From contig NZ_KB893654.1 of assembly GCF_000374145.1 (NCBI RefSeq), positions 1 to 64,000 on the forward strand: a DNA stretch of 64,000 nucleotides, in the 5' to 3' direction. Under the pieces are notes generated by a model that saw nothing but the letters and a program-made list of their open reading frames with translations, did not search any database and was not told the origin of the DNA. Both the position numbers and the translations under genes were made by a program. Within the stretch, counting starts at the first letter, position 1. The number at the start of each line of letters is the position of its first letter. This DNA comes from Neomegalonema perideroedes DSM 15528 (GTDB lineage Bacteria; Pseudomonadota; Alphaproteobacteria; Rhodobacterales; Rhodobacteraceae). Below are positions 33,685-43,843 of this stretch, in pieces.

Positions 33685-35397
33685 ATGCGTCGTCATCTGA
33701 GTCTTCTCGGCAGCGCCGCGGCGCTTGCGCTTTGCGGAATGGGGAGCGCGGCCATGGCCGATGAATTCGAAGCCGAATCGAAGGTGGTCGCGGCCACGCT
33801 TTACCCAAGGGGCGCTCTGGTGGAGCGTCAGGCGGAGTTCACGCTGACCTCGGCGGGGCGCCATACGCTGATCGTGCCGGGCCTGCCGCAGAATTTCGAC
33901 CGCGCCACCCTCCGGGTGGAGGGCGAGGGCGAAGCCGCCTTCAGCATCCTCGCCATCGACGAGCGCGCCGCCGACGTCGCGGCGCTGCAAACCCGGCTGG
34001 AGAGCGAGCGTCAGCGCATTTTCGACGCGATTCAGGGGCTTGAGGATCAGAAAGCCTATGCGCGGAACGCCCTCGACGCCGCCGAGGCGCAAAAGCGCAT
34101 GATCGAGGCCATGATCCAGAGCCAGACCGACGCCCGCAGCCGCGAGAAAGGCGCCGCCACGGTTCCGGTCGAGGATTGGGCGGAGTTCTGGCGCCTCACC
34201 GGCGAGGGGATCAAATCCGCGCAGGACTCGCGCGTGCAGACCGAAGTCGAGATCCGCAACATCGACCGCCGCATCGAGATGCTCCACGCCCAGCTCAACG
34301 AAACCTCCTCCGGCGCGTCGGACGCCTCGGTGCTGGCGGTGGACGTGACCGCCGAGGCGGCGGGCGAGATCACGCTGGTCCTGCGTTATCAGAGCGAGGA
34401 GGCGCTCTGGCGCCCCGTCTACGACGCGCGCCTGACCATGGGCGAAAAGCCGACCGTCGAGCTGACCCGCCGCGCCATGGTGCTTCAGACCACCGGCGAG
34501 CCTTGGGAGAAGGTGGCTCTGACCCTCTCCACCGCGCGGCCTTCGGGCCGCTCCGCCGCGCCGGAGCCCTATTCCTTCGAGGCCGGGCTCCAGCCTCCGC
34601 GCCCCTCGGTCGGCATGGGCGGCGGCGGCATGGCGGCGATGCGCGGCATGGCGATGGAATCGGCGGCTTTCGCGCCTCCGCCTCCTCCGCCTCCGGCGCC
34701 CATCGCCATGGCGGATTCCGCCGATCTGCGTCAGCGCAAGGCGGCCGTGGTGGTCGGGGCGGCCAGCGAGATGCAGGGCGAGACGGTGAGCTTCCGCATT
34801 CCCGATCCGGCGGATTTGGGCGGCGACGGCGCCTCCAAGCAGCTGCTGATCGGCTCGGAGGAGAGCCCCGCCGAAGTGGTCCTGCGGAGCTCGCCGCGCC
34901 TCGATAAATCCGCCTATCTTCAGGCGAGCTTCGTCAACGGCTCGGCGGCGCCGATCCTTTCGGGCGAGGCGAGCCTTTATCGCGACGGCGTCTTCGTGGG
35001 CCGGTCCTCTCTGGGGCGCGCCGCTCCCGGCGACAAGGCCAAGGTCTCCTTCGGCCAGAGCGACGCCGTGCGGGTCGAGTTCCGCATCGTCGAGGTCAAG
35101 GCCGAGGAGGAGCGCATCTTCCGCGCCGAGAAGATCACCAGCCGCCGTTTCGAGCATAAGCTGGAGAATCTGACCGATCAGCCGCAGAAGATCACGGTTC
35201 TGGACGCGGCGCCCTTCACCGAGGACGCGCGGATCAAGATCAACCTCGTCTCCGACCCGGCCCCGACCGCCCGCGAGGTCGACGGGCGGCGCGGCGTGGT
35301 CGCCTGGGAGATCGAGCTGAAGCCCCGCGAGACCCGCGTGCTGAAATTCGGCTACGACGTCTCCTTCCCCTCGACGGAGACTCTGCTTCTGCCGTGA
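33685..35397 (+). CDS. MuiA-like exported protein (DUF4139/DUF4140)
   Basis: 570 aa. Signal peptide 1-25 (ends AMA). Mature part begins with DUF4140 (ATLYPRGALVERQAEF, about 37-52), then a coiled coil (about 95-205), then DUF4139 with LVLRYQSEEALWRPVYDARL (about 231-250) and TGEPWEKVALTLSTARP. These features fit the 'mucoidy inhibitor A' family; biochemical role unknown. A Pro/Met/Gly-rich insert sits in the middle (about 300-345). AAGGAG precedes the ATG by 8 nt. After the TGA stop the same frame stays open for 24 codons and encodes a hydrophobic stretch ending WARRL. Confidence 0.88.
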   Translation: MRRHLSLLGSAAALALCGMGSAAMADEFEAESKVVAATLYPRGALVERQAEFTLTSAGRHTLIVPGLPQNFDRATLRVEGEGEAAFSILAIDERAADVAALQTRLESERQRIFDAIQGLEDQKAYARNALDAAEAQKRMIEAMIQSQTDARSREKGAATVPVEDWAEFWRLTGEGIKSAQDSRVQTEVEIRNIDRRIEMLHAQLNETSSGASDASVLAVDVTAEAAGEITLVLRYQSEEALWRPVYDARLTMGEKPTVELTRRAMVLQTTGEPWEKVALTLSTARPSGRSAAPEPYSFEAGLQPPRPSVGMGGGGMAAMRGMAMESAAFAPPPPPPPAPIAMADSADLRQRKAAVVVGAASEMQGETVSFRIPDPADLGGDGASKQLLIGSEESPAEVVLRSSPRLDKSAYLQASFVNGSAAPILSGEASLYRDGVFVGRSSLGRAAPGDKAKVSFGQSDAVRVEFRIVEVKAEEERIFRAEKITSRRFEHKLENLTDQPQKITVLDAAPFTEDARIKINLVSDPAPTAREVDGRRGVVAWEIELKPRETRVLKFGYDVSFPSTETLLLP

Positions 35398-35574
35398 AAA
35401 GCTCTGGGCGGCGCGCTGGCGGGCGCGCTGCTGCTTTTGGCGTCCATCGCCCTCTGGGCGCGGCGCCTCTGAATCGCGATCCGGCGGCCTCCTCTCCGCG
35501 CTCCCTTCCGCGCGGGGGGAGGCTTTCCGCGAATCTAACTTGACGCGCCTCCTCCCGCGCAGGCAGATGCGCGC

Positions 35575-36630
35575 ATGATCGCAGACGACCTCCTTCGACG
35601 GCTCATCGAGCGTTTCGAATATCTCGAAGCGCGTTTGTCCGGCTCGCTCTCGCCCGAGGACTTCGCGGGCGTGATGAAGGATTACGCCGAGGCCAAACCC
35701 GTCGCCGAGGCCGCCGGGCGCTTCCGCCGCCTGACTCAGGAGCTGGCCGAGGCCGAGGCCCTCGCGCTTGATCCCGAGATGCGCGCCCTCGCCGAAGAGG
35801 AGCGCCGCCGCATCTCCGGGGCTCTGCCCGAAGCCGAGCATGCGCTGAAGCTGGCCCTTCTGCCCAAGGACGTCGCGGACGAACGCTCCGCCATTCTGGA
35901 GATCCGCGCCGGAACCGGCGGCGAGGAGGCCGCGCTTTTCGGTCAGGATCTGGCGCGGATGTATCTGCGCTACGCCGCCCTGAAGGGCTGGAGCGTCGAG
36001 GCCATGGAGGAATCGGCCACGGATCTCGGGGGGCTGAAGGAAGGCGTCTGGCGGGTGAAGGGCGAGGGGGTCTTCGCCAAGCTGAAATACGAATCCGGGA
36101 CTCACCGCGTGCAGCGCGTGCCCAGCACCGAGGCGGGCGGACGCATCCACACCTCGGCGGCCACCGTGGCCGTGCTGCCCGAGGCCGAAGAGGTGGACGT
36201 CGAGATCCGCGAAGAAGATCTGATCCTCGACACCATGCGGGCCTCCGGAGCGGGCGGCCAGCATGTGAATAAAACCGATTCCGCCGTGCGCCTGACCCAT
36301 AAGCCGACGGGAATCGTGGTGGTCTCTTCGGAGAAGTCGCAGCATCAGAACCGCGCCCGCGCCATGGAGGTCTTGCGCGCCCGGCTCTTCGACCTCAAGC
36401 GCCGCGAGGCCGACGCCGCCCGCGCCGCCGAGCGCAAGGGACAGGTCGGCTCCGGCGACCGCTCGGAGCGCATCCGGACCTATAATTTTCCTCAGGGCCG
36501 CGTGACGGACCACCGCATCGAATTGACGCTCTATCGCCTTCAGGAGGCGCTGGACGGCGCGCTGGACATGCTCATCGAGCCTTTGACCGCCGCCGATCAG
36601 GCCGAGCGCCTCGCGGCGCTGGAGGAATGA
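35575..36630 (+). CDS. prfA: Peptide chain release factor 1
   Basis: 351 aa. RF1 reads UAA and UAG and triggers peptide release. The catalytic GGQ is in [19 protein letters not shown] (about 221-239). The codon-recognition region [18 protein letters not shown] fits RF1 (PxT type) rather than the SPF of RF2. Length is normal. Its stop overlaps the prmC start, so the methyltransferase that modifies its GGQ is translated with it. Confidence 0.97.
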   Translation: MIADDLLRRLIERFEYLEARLSGSLSPEDFAGVMKDYAEAKPVAEAAGRFRRLTQELAEAEALALDPEMRALAEEERRRISGALPEAEHALKLALLPKDVADERSAILEIRAGTGGEEAALFGQDLARMYLRYAALKGWSVEAMEESATDLGGLKEGVWRVKGEGVFAKLKYESGTHRVQRVPSTEAGGRIHTSAATVAVLPEAEEVDVEIREEDLILDTMRASGAGGQHVNKTDSAVRLTHKPTGIVVVSSEKSQHQNRARAMEVLRARLFDLKRREADAARAAERKGQVGSGDRSERIRTYNFPQGRVTDHRIELTLYRLQEALDGALDMLIEPLTAADQAERLAALEE

Positions 36631-37514
36631 CCCGCGCCGAAATCTTACGCGGGGCCGCGGCGCGGCTCAGGGCGGCGGGGATCGAGGAGCCCCTGCGCGA
36701 GGCGCGGATGCTCCTCGCCGAGGCCGCAGGCTTCGACCGCGCGACCCTGACGCTCCGGCTGGAGGAGCCTCCCGCGCCCGAAGAGGCCGAACGCTTCGAG
36801 GCTTGGGTCTCGGCCCGCGAAGCCCGCCGCCCCATGGCGCAGATCCTCGGGCGGCGCGAATTCTACGGCCGCGCCTTCCGCGTCACCTCCGACACGCTGG
36901 ATCCCCGCCCGGATTCCGAGGCTCTGATCGAGGCCGCCCTTGAGGCTCTGCGCCGCCGGGGACTCGCCGCGCCGCGGATTCTCGACCTTGGTCTGGGGAC
37001 GGGCTGTCTTCTGCTGACTCTGCTCGCCGAGCTTCCCGGGGCGCGGGGCCGGGGGATCGAGGCTTCGCCCGCCGCTCTGGAGGTGGCGCGGAGCAACGCC
37101 GCCGCTCTGGGGCTGGAGGGCAGGGCGGATCTGCGCTCCGGCGACTGGCTGACGGGGGTCGAGGGGCCTTTCGATCTGGTGGTCTCCAATCCGCCCTACA
37201 TCCGCGAGGAGGAGCGTCCCGAACTGGCGCCCGAGGTGGCCCGGCACGAGCCCGCCATGGCGCTCTTCGGCGGCGCCGACGGTCTGGAGGCCTATCGGCG
37301 GATTCTGGCGGATCTGGCGCGGGTTCTGGCGCCGGGGGGCGCAGCGGCCTTCGAGCACGGCCATGAGCAGCGCGCAGCCCTGACAGCCCTCGCCGAGGCC
37401 CATGGCTTCGCCCTTGAGGAGGCCCGCGACGACGCCGCAGGCCGCCCGAGAGTCCTGATTTTCCGGCGTCAGGGGGAAAAAACGTCCGAAATGACGGAAA
37501 ACGCGCCTTTTTGA
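36627..37514 (+). CDS. prmC: Release factor glutamine N5-methyltransferase
   Basis: 295 aa. PrmC (HemK) methylates the Gln of the GGQ motif in RF1 and RF2 using S-adenosylmethionine. The N-terminal helical domain binds the factor; the Rossmann part shows [20 protein letters not shown] (SAM site, about 115-134) and the catalytic [11 protein letters not shown] (about 187-197). The ATGA overlap with prfA signals coupling. The final 15 or so residues ([13 protein letters not shown]) are an unremarkable tail. Confidence 0.96.
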   Translation: MTRAEILRGAAARLRAAGIEEPLREARMLLAEAAGFDRATLTLRLEEPPAPEEAERFEAWVSAREARRPMAQILGRREFYGRAFRVTSDTLDPRPDSEALIEAALEALRRRGLAAPRILDLGLGTGCLLLTLLAELPGARGRGIEASPAALEVARSNAAALGLEGRADLRSGDWLTGVEGPFDLVVSNPPYIREEERPELAPEVARHEPAMALFGGADGLEAYRRILADLARVLAPGGAAAFEHGHEQRAALTALAEAHGFALEEARDDAAGRPRVLIFRRQGEKTSEMTENAPF

Positions 37515-37535
37515 CCCATCTCCGGATCGGAACGC

Positions 37536-37563
37536 TTGTCAGCGGCGCGGAAATCGCTATAGA
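37536..37563 (+). promoter_or_regulatory. Putative promoter of the DUF4167 gene
   Basis: TTGTCA (37536-37541) and TATAGA (37558-37563) are separated by 16 bases, just after prmC, and point to the DUF4167 gene. They imply a leader of about 160 nt. Confidence 0.5.
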
Positions 37564-37730
37564 CTGCGCGTCAAGAGGAGCCGCCGGCGAGGGGCCTCCT
37601 TGCGACAAGCGGGTCGCGGACGCAAGCGCAAGACGCGCGCGTTCTTTTCCGCTTAACCGTATTTCGCCTAGAGTTTTGACGAGATCGGCGCCGCAAGCGC
37701 CCGGTCGGTCGTCACGCAAGCGATGGTTTG

Positions 37731-38846
37731 ATGAGACAATCCATAAAACCCCAGAATCTCCGCGGCCCCCGGGGCAAGATCGGCCGCAAACCCATGGGGC
37801 CTTCGCTCAATCGGGTTTATGAAAGCTCCGGGCCTGACGGCAAGGTGCGCGGCACCGCCCAGCAGATCATCGAGAAATACGAATCCCTGGCGCGCGACGC
37901 CGCGACTTCGGGGGATCGGGTGGCGTCTGAGAATTATCACCAGCACGCCGAGCATTACACCCGCATCCTCCTCGCCGCGACCGGCGCCTATGAGGATCCG
38001 CCCCGCCGTCCGGCGGAGTTCGGCGAGGCCGGCGAAGAGGCCGCCGAAGCCGAGGGCGCCGAGGAAGGCGCTTACGAAGACAGCGATCCCCGCGAATCCC
38101 GCCCGCCGCGTTTCGAGCCGCAGCAGGATCGTCCGCGCCAGCATAACGGGAACGGAAACGGCGCGGGCAACGGCGCCGGGAACGGCGAGCCGCGCCGCTT
38201 CGACAATAATCGGGGCCGCGACCGCAACAACGACCGTCGTTTCGACCGCGACCGTCCTCAGCGCGGCGAATACGGCCAGCGGAACCGGGACGGCGGACGC
38301 GAGGGAGGCCGCGAAGGCGAGCAGCGCCCTTACGACCGTCAGCAGAATCCCGACTTCGCGCCCCGCGGCGCCGACCGCAACGGCGAGCGCGGAGACCGGG
38401 GCTACGACCGCTCCGCCCAGAGCCGCGATCCGCGTCCGGGCTACGGCGAATCCTACGACGCGCCCGCCGCGCCGACGGGCTTCGGCCATCCCGAGGCGGC
38501 GCCCGCCTTTCTGAATCCGCCGCTTCAGAGCCCCGCGGAGCCCGCTCCCGCGCCGCTCGCGCCCCCTGAGCCCCCCGCGCCGCGCTTCGAGGCGCCCGCT
38601 CCGGTCCCGGCGGCGCCTGAGCCCGAATTCCGGGCGCCTGAGCCTCCTTCCGCCGCTCCGGCTCCGGCTCCGGCCGAAACCCCGACCGAAGAGGCGCCCG
38701 CGCCCAAGCGCCGCGCGCGCATCGTCCGGGCCGAGACCCCCGAAGGCGAAGCGCCCGCGCCCAAGCGTCGGGGACGTCCGCGCAAGGTCGACGCGGCCGC
38801 CGCAGGGGAGGCCGCCGAAGCGGCGCCTCAGGGCGAGCCGGAATAA
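37731..38846 (+). CDS. DUF4167 protein with disordered tail
   Basis: 371 aa. The N-terminal 80 or so residues form the DUF4167 domain: a basic start (GRKPMGPSLNRVYESSGPDG), then TAQQIIEKYESLARDA and ENYHQHAEHYTRIL. The rest is disordered: Asn/Gly (GNGNGAGNG), Arg/Asp (GRDRNNDRRFDRDR), then Pro/Ala/Glu, ending with two APKRR(A/G)R basic patches. The family is alphaproteobacterial, lies after prfA-prmC, and looks like an RNA- or nucleic-acid-binding protein, though the function is not established. The ATG at 37731 is preferred over a TTG one codon earlier. Confidence 0.88.
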   Translation: MRQSIKPQNLRGPRGKIGRKPMGPSLNRVYESSGPDGKVRGTAQQIIEKYESLARDAATSGDRVASENYHQHAEHYTRILLAATGAYEDPPRRPAEFGEAGEEAAEAEGAEEGAYEDSDPRESRPPRFEPQQDRPRQHNGNGNGAGNGAGNGEPRRFDNNRGRDRNNDRRFDRDRPQRGEYGQRNRDGGREGGREGEQRPYDRQQNPDFAPRGADRNGERGDRGYDRSAQSRDPRPGYGESYDAPAAPTGFGHPEAAPAFLNPPLQSPAEPAPAPLAPPEPPAPRFEAPAPVPAAPEPEFRAPEPPSAAPAPAPAETPTEEAPAPKRRARIVRAETPEGEAPAPKRRGRPRKVDAAAAGEAAEAAPQGEPE

Positions 38847-38880
38847 GCCTCCGGGCCTCTGACGGCCTGGTTTTCGGACA

Positions 38881-38913
38881 GGCGTCTTCTCCAGAACGGA
38901 GGAGGCGCCTTTT
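38881..38913 (+). terminator. Intrinsic terminator after the DUF4167 gene
   Basis: GGCGTCTTCTCC (38881-38892) pairs with GGAGGAGGCGCC (38898-38909), with two wobbles, around AGAAC, then four Ts. It also overlaps a possible far-upstream start of the gyrA frame, arguing against that start. Confidence 0.75.
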
Positions 38914-39000
38914 CCTTGTCCGACGGCTCTTTTCGCGGCGGGAATCTCCGGTTTTTCACCCGAAAACGCCCGATTTCCGCCTTTTCCGAAGGCGGTTCGC

Positions 39001-39029
39001 TTGCCCTTCCGAGCCGGGAGGGATATAAG
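39001..39029 (+). promoter_or_regulatory. Putative gyrA promoter
   Basis: TTGCCC (39001-39006) and TATAAG (39024-39029) are spaced by 17 bases. The predicted start near 39036 leaves a leader of about 60 nt before the TTG start of gyrA. Confidence 0.6.
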
Positions 39030-39095
39030 GGCGCAAGCGCCCTGAAAGCTTGGAATTTCAAGGGTTTTTTCCAGAATTTCTCCCCGGAGCCCCGC

Positions 39096-41843
39096 TTGAC
39101 CGACCTCGTGGATCCGAACCTCCCGTCAGGCGCGCCCGGCGCCCCCCAAAACCCTGGCGACACCCCCGTCGTGGCCATCGAAGACGAGATGCGCCGCAGC
39201 TATCTCGAATACGCCATGAGCGTGATCGTCAGCCGCGCCATTCCCGACGTGCGCGACGGGCTGAAGCCGGTCCACCGGCGCATTCTGCACAGCATGAACG
39301 AATCCGGCTTCGACCATGCGAAGCCCTATCGCAAATCGGCCCGCGTGGTCGGCGACGTGATGGGCAAATACCATCCGCATGGCGACGCCGCCATTTACGA
39401 CGCCCTCGTGCGCATGGCTCAGGATTTCTCCATGAGCCTGCCTTTGCTGGACGGCCAAGGGAATTTCGGCTCGATGGACGGCGATCCCGCCGCCGCCCAG
39501 CGCTACACCGAAGTGCGCATGGCCCGCGTGGCGGAGGCGCTGCTCGCCGACATCGACAAGAACACCGTCGATTTCCAGCCCAATTACGATAATCAGGACC
39601 GCGAGCCGAGCGTTCTCCCGGCGCGCTTTCCGAATCTGCTGGTCAACGGCGCCAACGGCATCGCGGTGGGCATGGCCACCAATATTCCGCCGCATAACCT
39701 CGGCGAGGTCATCGACGCGACCTTGCATCTCATCGCGAATCCCGAGGCCGCGGTCGCCGATCTCATGGAGCATATCCCCGCCCCGGATTTCCCGACCGGC
39801 GGCGTGATCCTCGGGCGCGCGGGCGCGCGGGCGGCCTATCATCGCGGACGCGGCTCGATCATCCTGCGGGCCAAGACCCGCTTCGAGGAGATCCGCAAAG
39901 ACCGCATGGCGATCATCCTCGATGAAATCCCCTATCAGGTGAATAAGGCGACGCTCATCGAGAAGATCGCCGATCTGGCCCGCGAAAAGAAGGTCGAGGG
40001 CGTCGCCTCGGTGCAGGACGAATCCGACCGGCGCGGCGTGCGGGTGGTGATCGAGCTCAAGCGCGACGCCACGCCCGAGATCACGCTGAATCAGCTCTTC
40101 AAATTCACCGCCATGCAGACGAGCTTTCCGGCCAATATGCTGGCGCTTTCGGGCGGGCGGCCGGAGGTTCTGGATCTCAAGGGCTTCCTCGGCGCCTTCC
40201 TCGCCTTCCGCGAGGAGGCCGTCGCGCGGCGCACCGCCTACGACCTCTCCAAGGCCCGCGAGCGCGCCCATTTGCTCTGTGGTCTGGCGGTGGCGGTGGA
40301 GAACGTCGACCGGGTGGTGGCGCTGATCCGCGCCGCGCCCGATCCGGCCGCCGCCCGCGAGGCGCTCATGGCGCCCGACTGGCCCGCTCAGGAGATCGCG
40401 GAATACATCCGCCTCGTGGACGATCCCTCGCATAAGATCAACGCGGACGGCACTTACCGCCTCTCCGAGATTCAGGCCCGCGCCATCCTTGATCTGCGTT
40501 TGCAGCGCCTGACGGCCATGGGCCGCGAGGAAGTCGGCGCGGAGCTGAAGGAGCTGGCGGCGAAGATCGTCGATTGGCTCGACATCCTGCGCTCGCGCCC
40601 CCGGATTCTGGCGATCATCTCGGAGGAGCTTACGGCGGTGAAATCCGCCTTCGCCGGGCCGCGCCGCACCGAGATCCTCGAAGAATCCGAGGAATTCGAA
40701 GACGAAGACCTCATCGTCCCCGAAGACATGGCGGTGACCATCACCGCCTCCGGCTACGTCAAGCGCACGCCGATCGAGGAATTCCGCTCGCAAAAGCGCG
40801 GCGGCAAGGGCCTCGCGGGCATGAGCATGAAGGACGAGGACGCGGTTTCTCAGCTCTTCGTCGCCAACACCCATACGGCGGTGCTGTTCTTCTCGACCCT
40901 CGGCACGGCCTATAAGCTGAAGGTCTGGCGCCTGCCTCAGGGCGGACGCGCCACCCGCGGCAAGGCTTTCGTGAATCTGCTGCCGCTGGAGCAGGGCGAG
41001 ACCATCGCCGCCGTCATGCCCATCGACGCCCCCGAAGAGGACTGGGATAAGCTGAACATCGTCTTCGCCACTTCGGACGGCGACGTGCGGCGCAATCAGC
41101 TCTCCGATTTCTCCAAGGTGATGTCGAACGGCAAGCGGGCGATGGTCCTGCCGGAAGGCGTGCGCCTCGTCGGGGCCTCGCTCTGCGACGAGAACGACAG
41201 CATTCTGCTCAGCGCCGCCGGAGGCCGCGCCACGCGCTTCGCCGTGGAGGATCTGCGCGTCTTCCAGAGCCGCAGCTCGACCGGCGTGCGGGGCATCCGC
41301 CTCGTGGAGGGCGACGAAGTGGTCTCCATGACGGTGCTGCGCCATGTGGCGGCGAGCACCGCCGAAATCTCGGCCTATCTCAAGCGCAAGCGTCAGGAGA
41401 GCATGGCCGAAGAGGACGCCGTCGAGGCTCTGGAGGCCGAGGAGGAGGAGAACGGCGCCGAAGAAGAGGCCGCGCTCTCGGACGAGCGTTACGCCGAGAT
41501 GTCGGAAGCCGAGGAGACGGTCCTCACCGTCACCAGCGAGGGCTTCGGGCGCCGGACTTCGGCCTATTACTACCCCATCAAGGGACGCGGCGCTCAGGGC
41601 GTGAAGGCTTTCTCCTTCACGGGTCGGCGCGGCGGTCAGCAGGTGGTGGCGGCTCTGCGCGTGGAGGCGGGCGATCAGCTCATGCTCGCCACCGACGGCG
41701 GACAGGCCATCCGCTCCTTCGCGGATCAGATCTCGCTTCAATCGCGCAGCGGCTCGGGCGTGACGCTCTTCCGCGTCGGCGAGGGCGAGCGCGTGGTTTC
41801 GGTGGCGCGCCTCGCCGCCGAAGAGGAGGAGGGCGAGGGCTGA
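39096..41843 (+). CDS. gyrA: DNA gyrase subunit A
   Basis: 915 aa. GyrA breaks and rejoins DNA during supercoiling. Catalytic Tyr137 is in [19 protein letters not shown] is a GyrA box, separating it from ParC. In the quinolone region [15 protein letters not shown], Ala98 stands where E. coli has Ser83, while Asp102 matches Asp87. The C-terminal beta-pinwheel carries an acidic insert of Glu/Ala runs (about 768-810). I choose a TTG start because GGAG lies 6 nt upstream and the protein then begins like other GyrA; the ATG-less 60-codon extension upstream crosses a terminator and the promoter. Confidence 0.96.
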   Translation: MTDLVDPNLPSGAPGAPQNPGDTPVVAIEDEMRRSYLEYAMSVIVSRAIPDVRDGLKPVHRRILHSMNESGFDHAKPYRKSARVVGDVMGKYHPHGDAAIYDALVRMAQDFSMSLPLLDGQGNFGSMDGDPAAAQRYTEVRMARVAEALLADIDKNTVDFQPNYDNQDREPSVLPARFPNLLVNGANGIAVGMATNIPPHNLGEVIDATLHLIANPEAAVADLMEHIPAPDFPTGGVILGRAGARAAYHRGRGSIILRAKTRFEEIRKDRMAIILDEIPYQVNKATLIEKIADLAREKKVEGVASVQDESDRRGVRVVIELKRDATPEITLNQLFKFTAMQTSFPANMLALSGGRPEVLDLKGFLGAFLAFREEAVARRTAYDLSKARERAHLLCGLAVAVENVDRVVALIRAAPDPAAAREALMAPDWPAQEIAEYIRLVDDPSHKINADGTYRLSEIQARAILDLRLQRLTAMGREEVGAELKELAAKIVDWLDILRSRPRILAIISEELTAVKSAFAGPRRTEILEESEEFEDEDLIVPEDMAVTITASGYVKRTPIEEFRSQKRGGKGLAGMSMKDEDAVSQLFVANTHTAVLFFSTLGTAYKLKVWRLPQGGRATRGKAFVNLLPLEQGETIAAVMPIDAPEEDWDKLNIVFATSDGDVRRNQLSDFSKVMSNGKRAMVLPEGVRLVGASLCDENDSILLSAAGGRATRFAVEDLRVFQSRSSTGVRGIRLVEGDEVVSMTVLRHVAASTAEISAYLKRKRQESMAEEDAVEALEAEEEENGAEEEAALSDERYAEMSEAEETVLTVTSEGFGRRTSAYYYPIKGRGAQGVKAFSFTGRRGGQQVVAALRVEAGDQLMLATDGGQAIRSFADQISLQSRSGSGVTLFRVGEGERVVSVARLAAEEEEGEG

Positions 41844-41862
41844 CCTCCGCCCTGACCCCATG

Positions 41863-41903
41863 AAAAAAGGCGCGGAGCTTTGCGGCTCCGCGCCTTTCTT
41901 TTT
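41863..41903. terminator. Bidirectional terminator between gyrA and the ABC genes
   Basis: GGCGCGGAGC (41869-41878) pairs perfectly with GCTCCGCGCC (41885-41894). A T-rich run follows on the plus strand and an A-run precedes it, so it can end both gyrA and the convergent transporter operon. Confidence 0.9.
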
Positions 41904-41915
41904 GGGGGGAGGCGC

Positions 41916-42710
41916 TCAGGAGAGCAGCAGCTTATCGTCCTTGATCTCTTCGCCGCGGACTTTCGAAAACATCTCCAGCAGATCGCCGATGGTCATGCTC
42001 TGGCGCTCCGGATCGGCGACGTCCAGCGCGATCTGGCCCTGATGCAGCATGATCGTCCGCGAGCCATGGGCGAGGGCGTCGGCCATGGAATGCGTCACCA
42101 TGAGCGTGGTCAGGCCATATTGCGCGACGACTTCGCGGGTCAGCTCCAGCACGAATTTCGCCATGCGGGGATCGAGCGCCGCCGTATGCTCGTCGAGGAG
42201 CAGAATGCGGCTCGGCGCGAGGGTGGCCATGACGAGGCTCACCGCCTGACGCTGCCCGCCCGAGAGCAGCCCGATGCGGTCGCTGAGGCGGTTCTCCAGC
42301 CCCAGCCCCAGAGGCTTCAGCCTTTCGCGGAACAGCGCCCGACGCTCCTCGCGCAAGGCGCGCCCGAAGCCCCGGCCCTCGCCCCGCTTGAGCGCCAGCG
42401 CCATATTCTCCTCGATGGTCAGCGGCGCGCAGGTGCCCGCGAGGGGATCCTGAAAGACCCGCGCCGCCAGCTTCGCCCGCTTATGCACGGGCTGAAAGGT
42501 CACGTCCTGATCTTCGATTCCAATGCGGCCCTGCGTGGGCGTCACCTCGCCGGAGAGCGCCCCGAGCAGCGTCGACTTCCCCGCGCCGTTCGAGCCGATC
42601 ACCGTGACGAAGGCGCCTTTCGGGATGGTCAGCGAAAGCCCGCGCAGCGCGCGGTTCTCGATGGCCGAGCCGGGGTTGAAGACCACATGCAGATTTTCGA
42701 CGCGGATCAT
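41916..42710 (-). CDS. ABC transporter ATP-binding protein
   Basis: 264 aa. Walker A IGSNGAGKSTLL (about 38-49), Q-loop near VFQDPLAGTCAPLTIEEN, signature LLSGGQRQAVSLV (about 146-158), Walker B ILLLDEHTAALD and the switch His in MVTHSM are all present. It powers the importer formed with the adjacent permease and binding protein. Its start overlaps the permease stop by 4 nt. This three-part system (PF04392-type receptor, LIV-like permease, ATPase) resembles TrpXYZ-like importers; the substrate is not certain. Confidence 0.93.
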   Translation of the reverse strand: MIRVENLHVVFNPGSAIENRALRGLSLTIPKGAFVTVIGSNGAGKSTLLGALSGEVTPTQGRIGIEDQDVTFQPVHKRAKLAARVFQDPLAGTCAPLTIEENMALALKRGEGRGFGRALREERRALFRERLKPLGLGLENRLSDRIGLLSGGQRQAVSLVMATLAPSRILLLDEHTAALDPRMAKFVLELTREVVAQYGLTTLMVTHSMADALAHGSRTIMLHQGQIALDVADPERQSMTIGDLLEMFSKVRGEEIKDDKLLLS

Positions 42711-43633
42711 GAGGCGGCTCCCTTGCGGGCGGCGCGCTGACGCATCTCGGCGCGGATCTTCGGAGCGATCAGGGCCGCCGCCACGATCAGCGCGGTGATG
42801 AGGTTGAGGTCCGAGGCCTGAAGCCCCACCGAGCCCAGATTCTGCATCGCCACCGCCAGAGCCAGACGATAGATGATCGAGCCGATCACGCAGGCCGCCA
42901 GCATCACCCAGATGCGTCCGCTGCGGAAGAAGGTCTCGCCGAGCACCACCGCCGCCAGACCGAAGACGATGGTGCCCGCGCCCGAAGTCACGTCGGCGAA
43001 TCCGCTGGTCTGGGCGAAAAGCGCCCCCGCCAGAGCCACCAGACCATTCGACAAAGCCAGTCCGAAATAGGTGTAGGCGCGGGAATCGGCGCCCTGCGCC
43101 CGCAGCATCCGGGCGTTGACGCCCGTCGCCCGCAGCGCCAGTCCGAAATCGCTGGCGAAGAGCAGCGTCAGCAGCCCCGTCACGAGCAGAACCACCAGCC
43201 CCACCGCCAGAGGCCGCGCGTAAAGCCCGGAAAGCCCCATCTGCGTGAAGGGGGTCACGATGGTCTCCTGACCGAGCAGCGAGAGATTCGGCGCGCCCAT
43301 CACCCGGATGTTGATCGAGAACAAGGCGATCATGGTCAGGATCGAGGCGAGGATGTGCAGCACCCCGAAGCGGATGGCCAGAATTCCCGTCGCCAGCCCC
43401 GCCAGAGCCCCCGCGCCCACGGCCGCCAGACAGGCCAGCCAAGGATTCCAGCCCCCGAGGATCAGCACCGCCGCCACGCCCGCGCCGAGCGGAAAGCCGC
43501 CGTCCACGGTCAGATCCGGGAAATCCAGCGCCCGAAAGGTGAGGAAGACGCCGAGGCCCACAAGGCCGAAGATCAGGCCCAGCTCGATCGCGCCCCAAAA
43601 GGCGTAAGCGTTGATGAGGTTGAGGAAATTCAT
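42707..43633 (-). CDS. ABC transporter permease
   Basis: 308 aa, about eight to nine hydrophobic helices. It belongs to the branched-chain-type permease superfamily, with GLVGLGVFLTFRALDFPDLTVDG near the N-terminus and a LRATGVNARMLRAQG loop (about 168-182) that likely contacts the ATPase. A single permease gene suggests a homodimer. It overlaps the ATPase gene and lies about 210 nt after the binding-protein gene, across a hairpin. Confidence 0.93.
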   Translation of the reverse strand: MNFLNLINAYAFWGAIELGLIFGLVGLGVFLTFRALDFPDLTVDGGFPLGAGVAAVLILGGWNPWLACLAAVGAGALAGLATGILAIRFGVLHILASILTMIALFSINIRVMGAPNLSLLGQETIVTPFTQMGLSGLYARPLAVGLVVLLVTGLLTLLFASDFGLALRATGVNARMLRAQGADSRAYTYFGLALSNGLVALAGALFAQTSGFADVTSGAGTIVFGLAAVVLGETFFRSGRIWVMLAACVIGSIIYRLALAVAMQNLGSVGLQASDLNLITALIVAAALIAPKIRAEMRQRAARKGAAS

Positions 43634-43774
43634 GAGAGCTTTCGCAATTCGTCGGTTGCGCGTAAACGCGCCGCGCCCGAAGGGCGGGCGCGGCGGAGAT
43701 GGAATCGGCCGGCGGGCGAAAGACGGGCGGGGACGCCTTGCGAGGCCTGAACGGGGCCTTCTTCTCAGACGCGC

Positions 43775-43800
43775 GGAGCCCTCGGGCTGGCGAGGGCTCC
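43775..43800. other. Intercistronic hairpin between binding protein and permease
   Basis: GGAGCCCTCG (43775-43784) pairs perfectly with CGAGGGCTCC (43791-43800) around six bases, with no T-run. Such hairpins often raise the level of the binding-protein mRNA over that of the membrane parts. Confidence 0.6.
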
Positions 43801-43843
43801 GGAGGTCTTCAGAGCCTCCGCCGCGGGCGGAGGCCGCGCCGGA

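Noticed and set aside
33551-33808. Small minus-strand gene between ppdK and the MuiA-like gene
   Set aside because: It overlaps the signal-peptide coding part of the MuiA-like gene, has no RBS and no recognisable domain.
38916-39095. Longer GyrA from a TTG at 38916
   Set aside because: The extra 60 residues do not resemble GyrA, and the stretch contains a terminator and the promoter.
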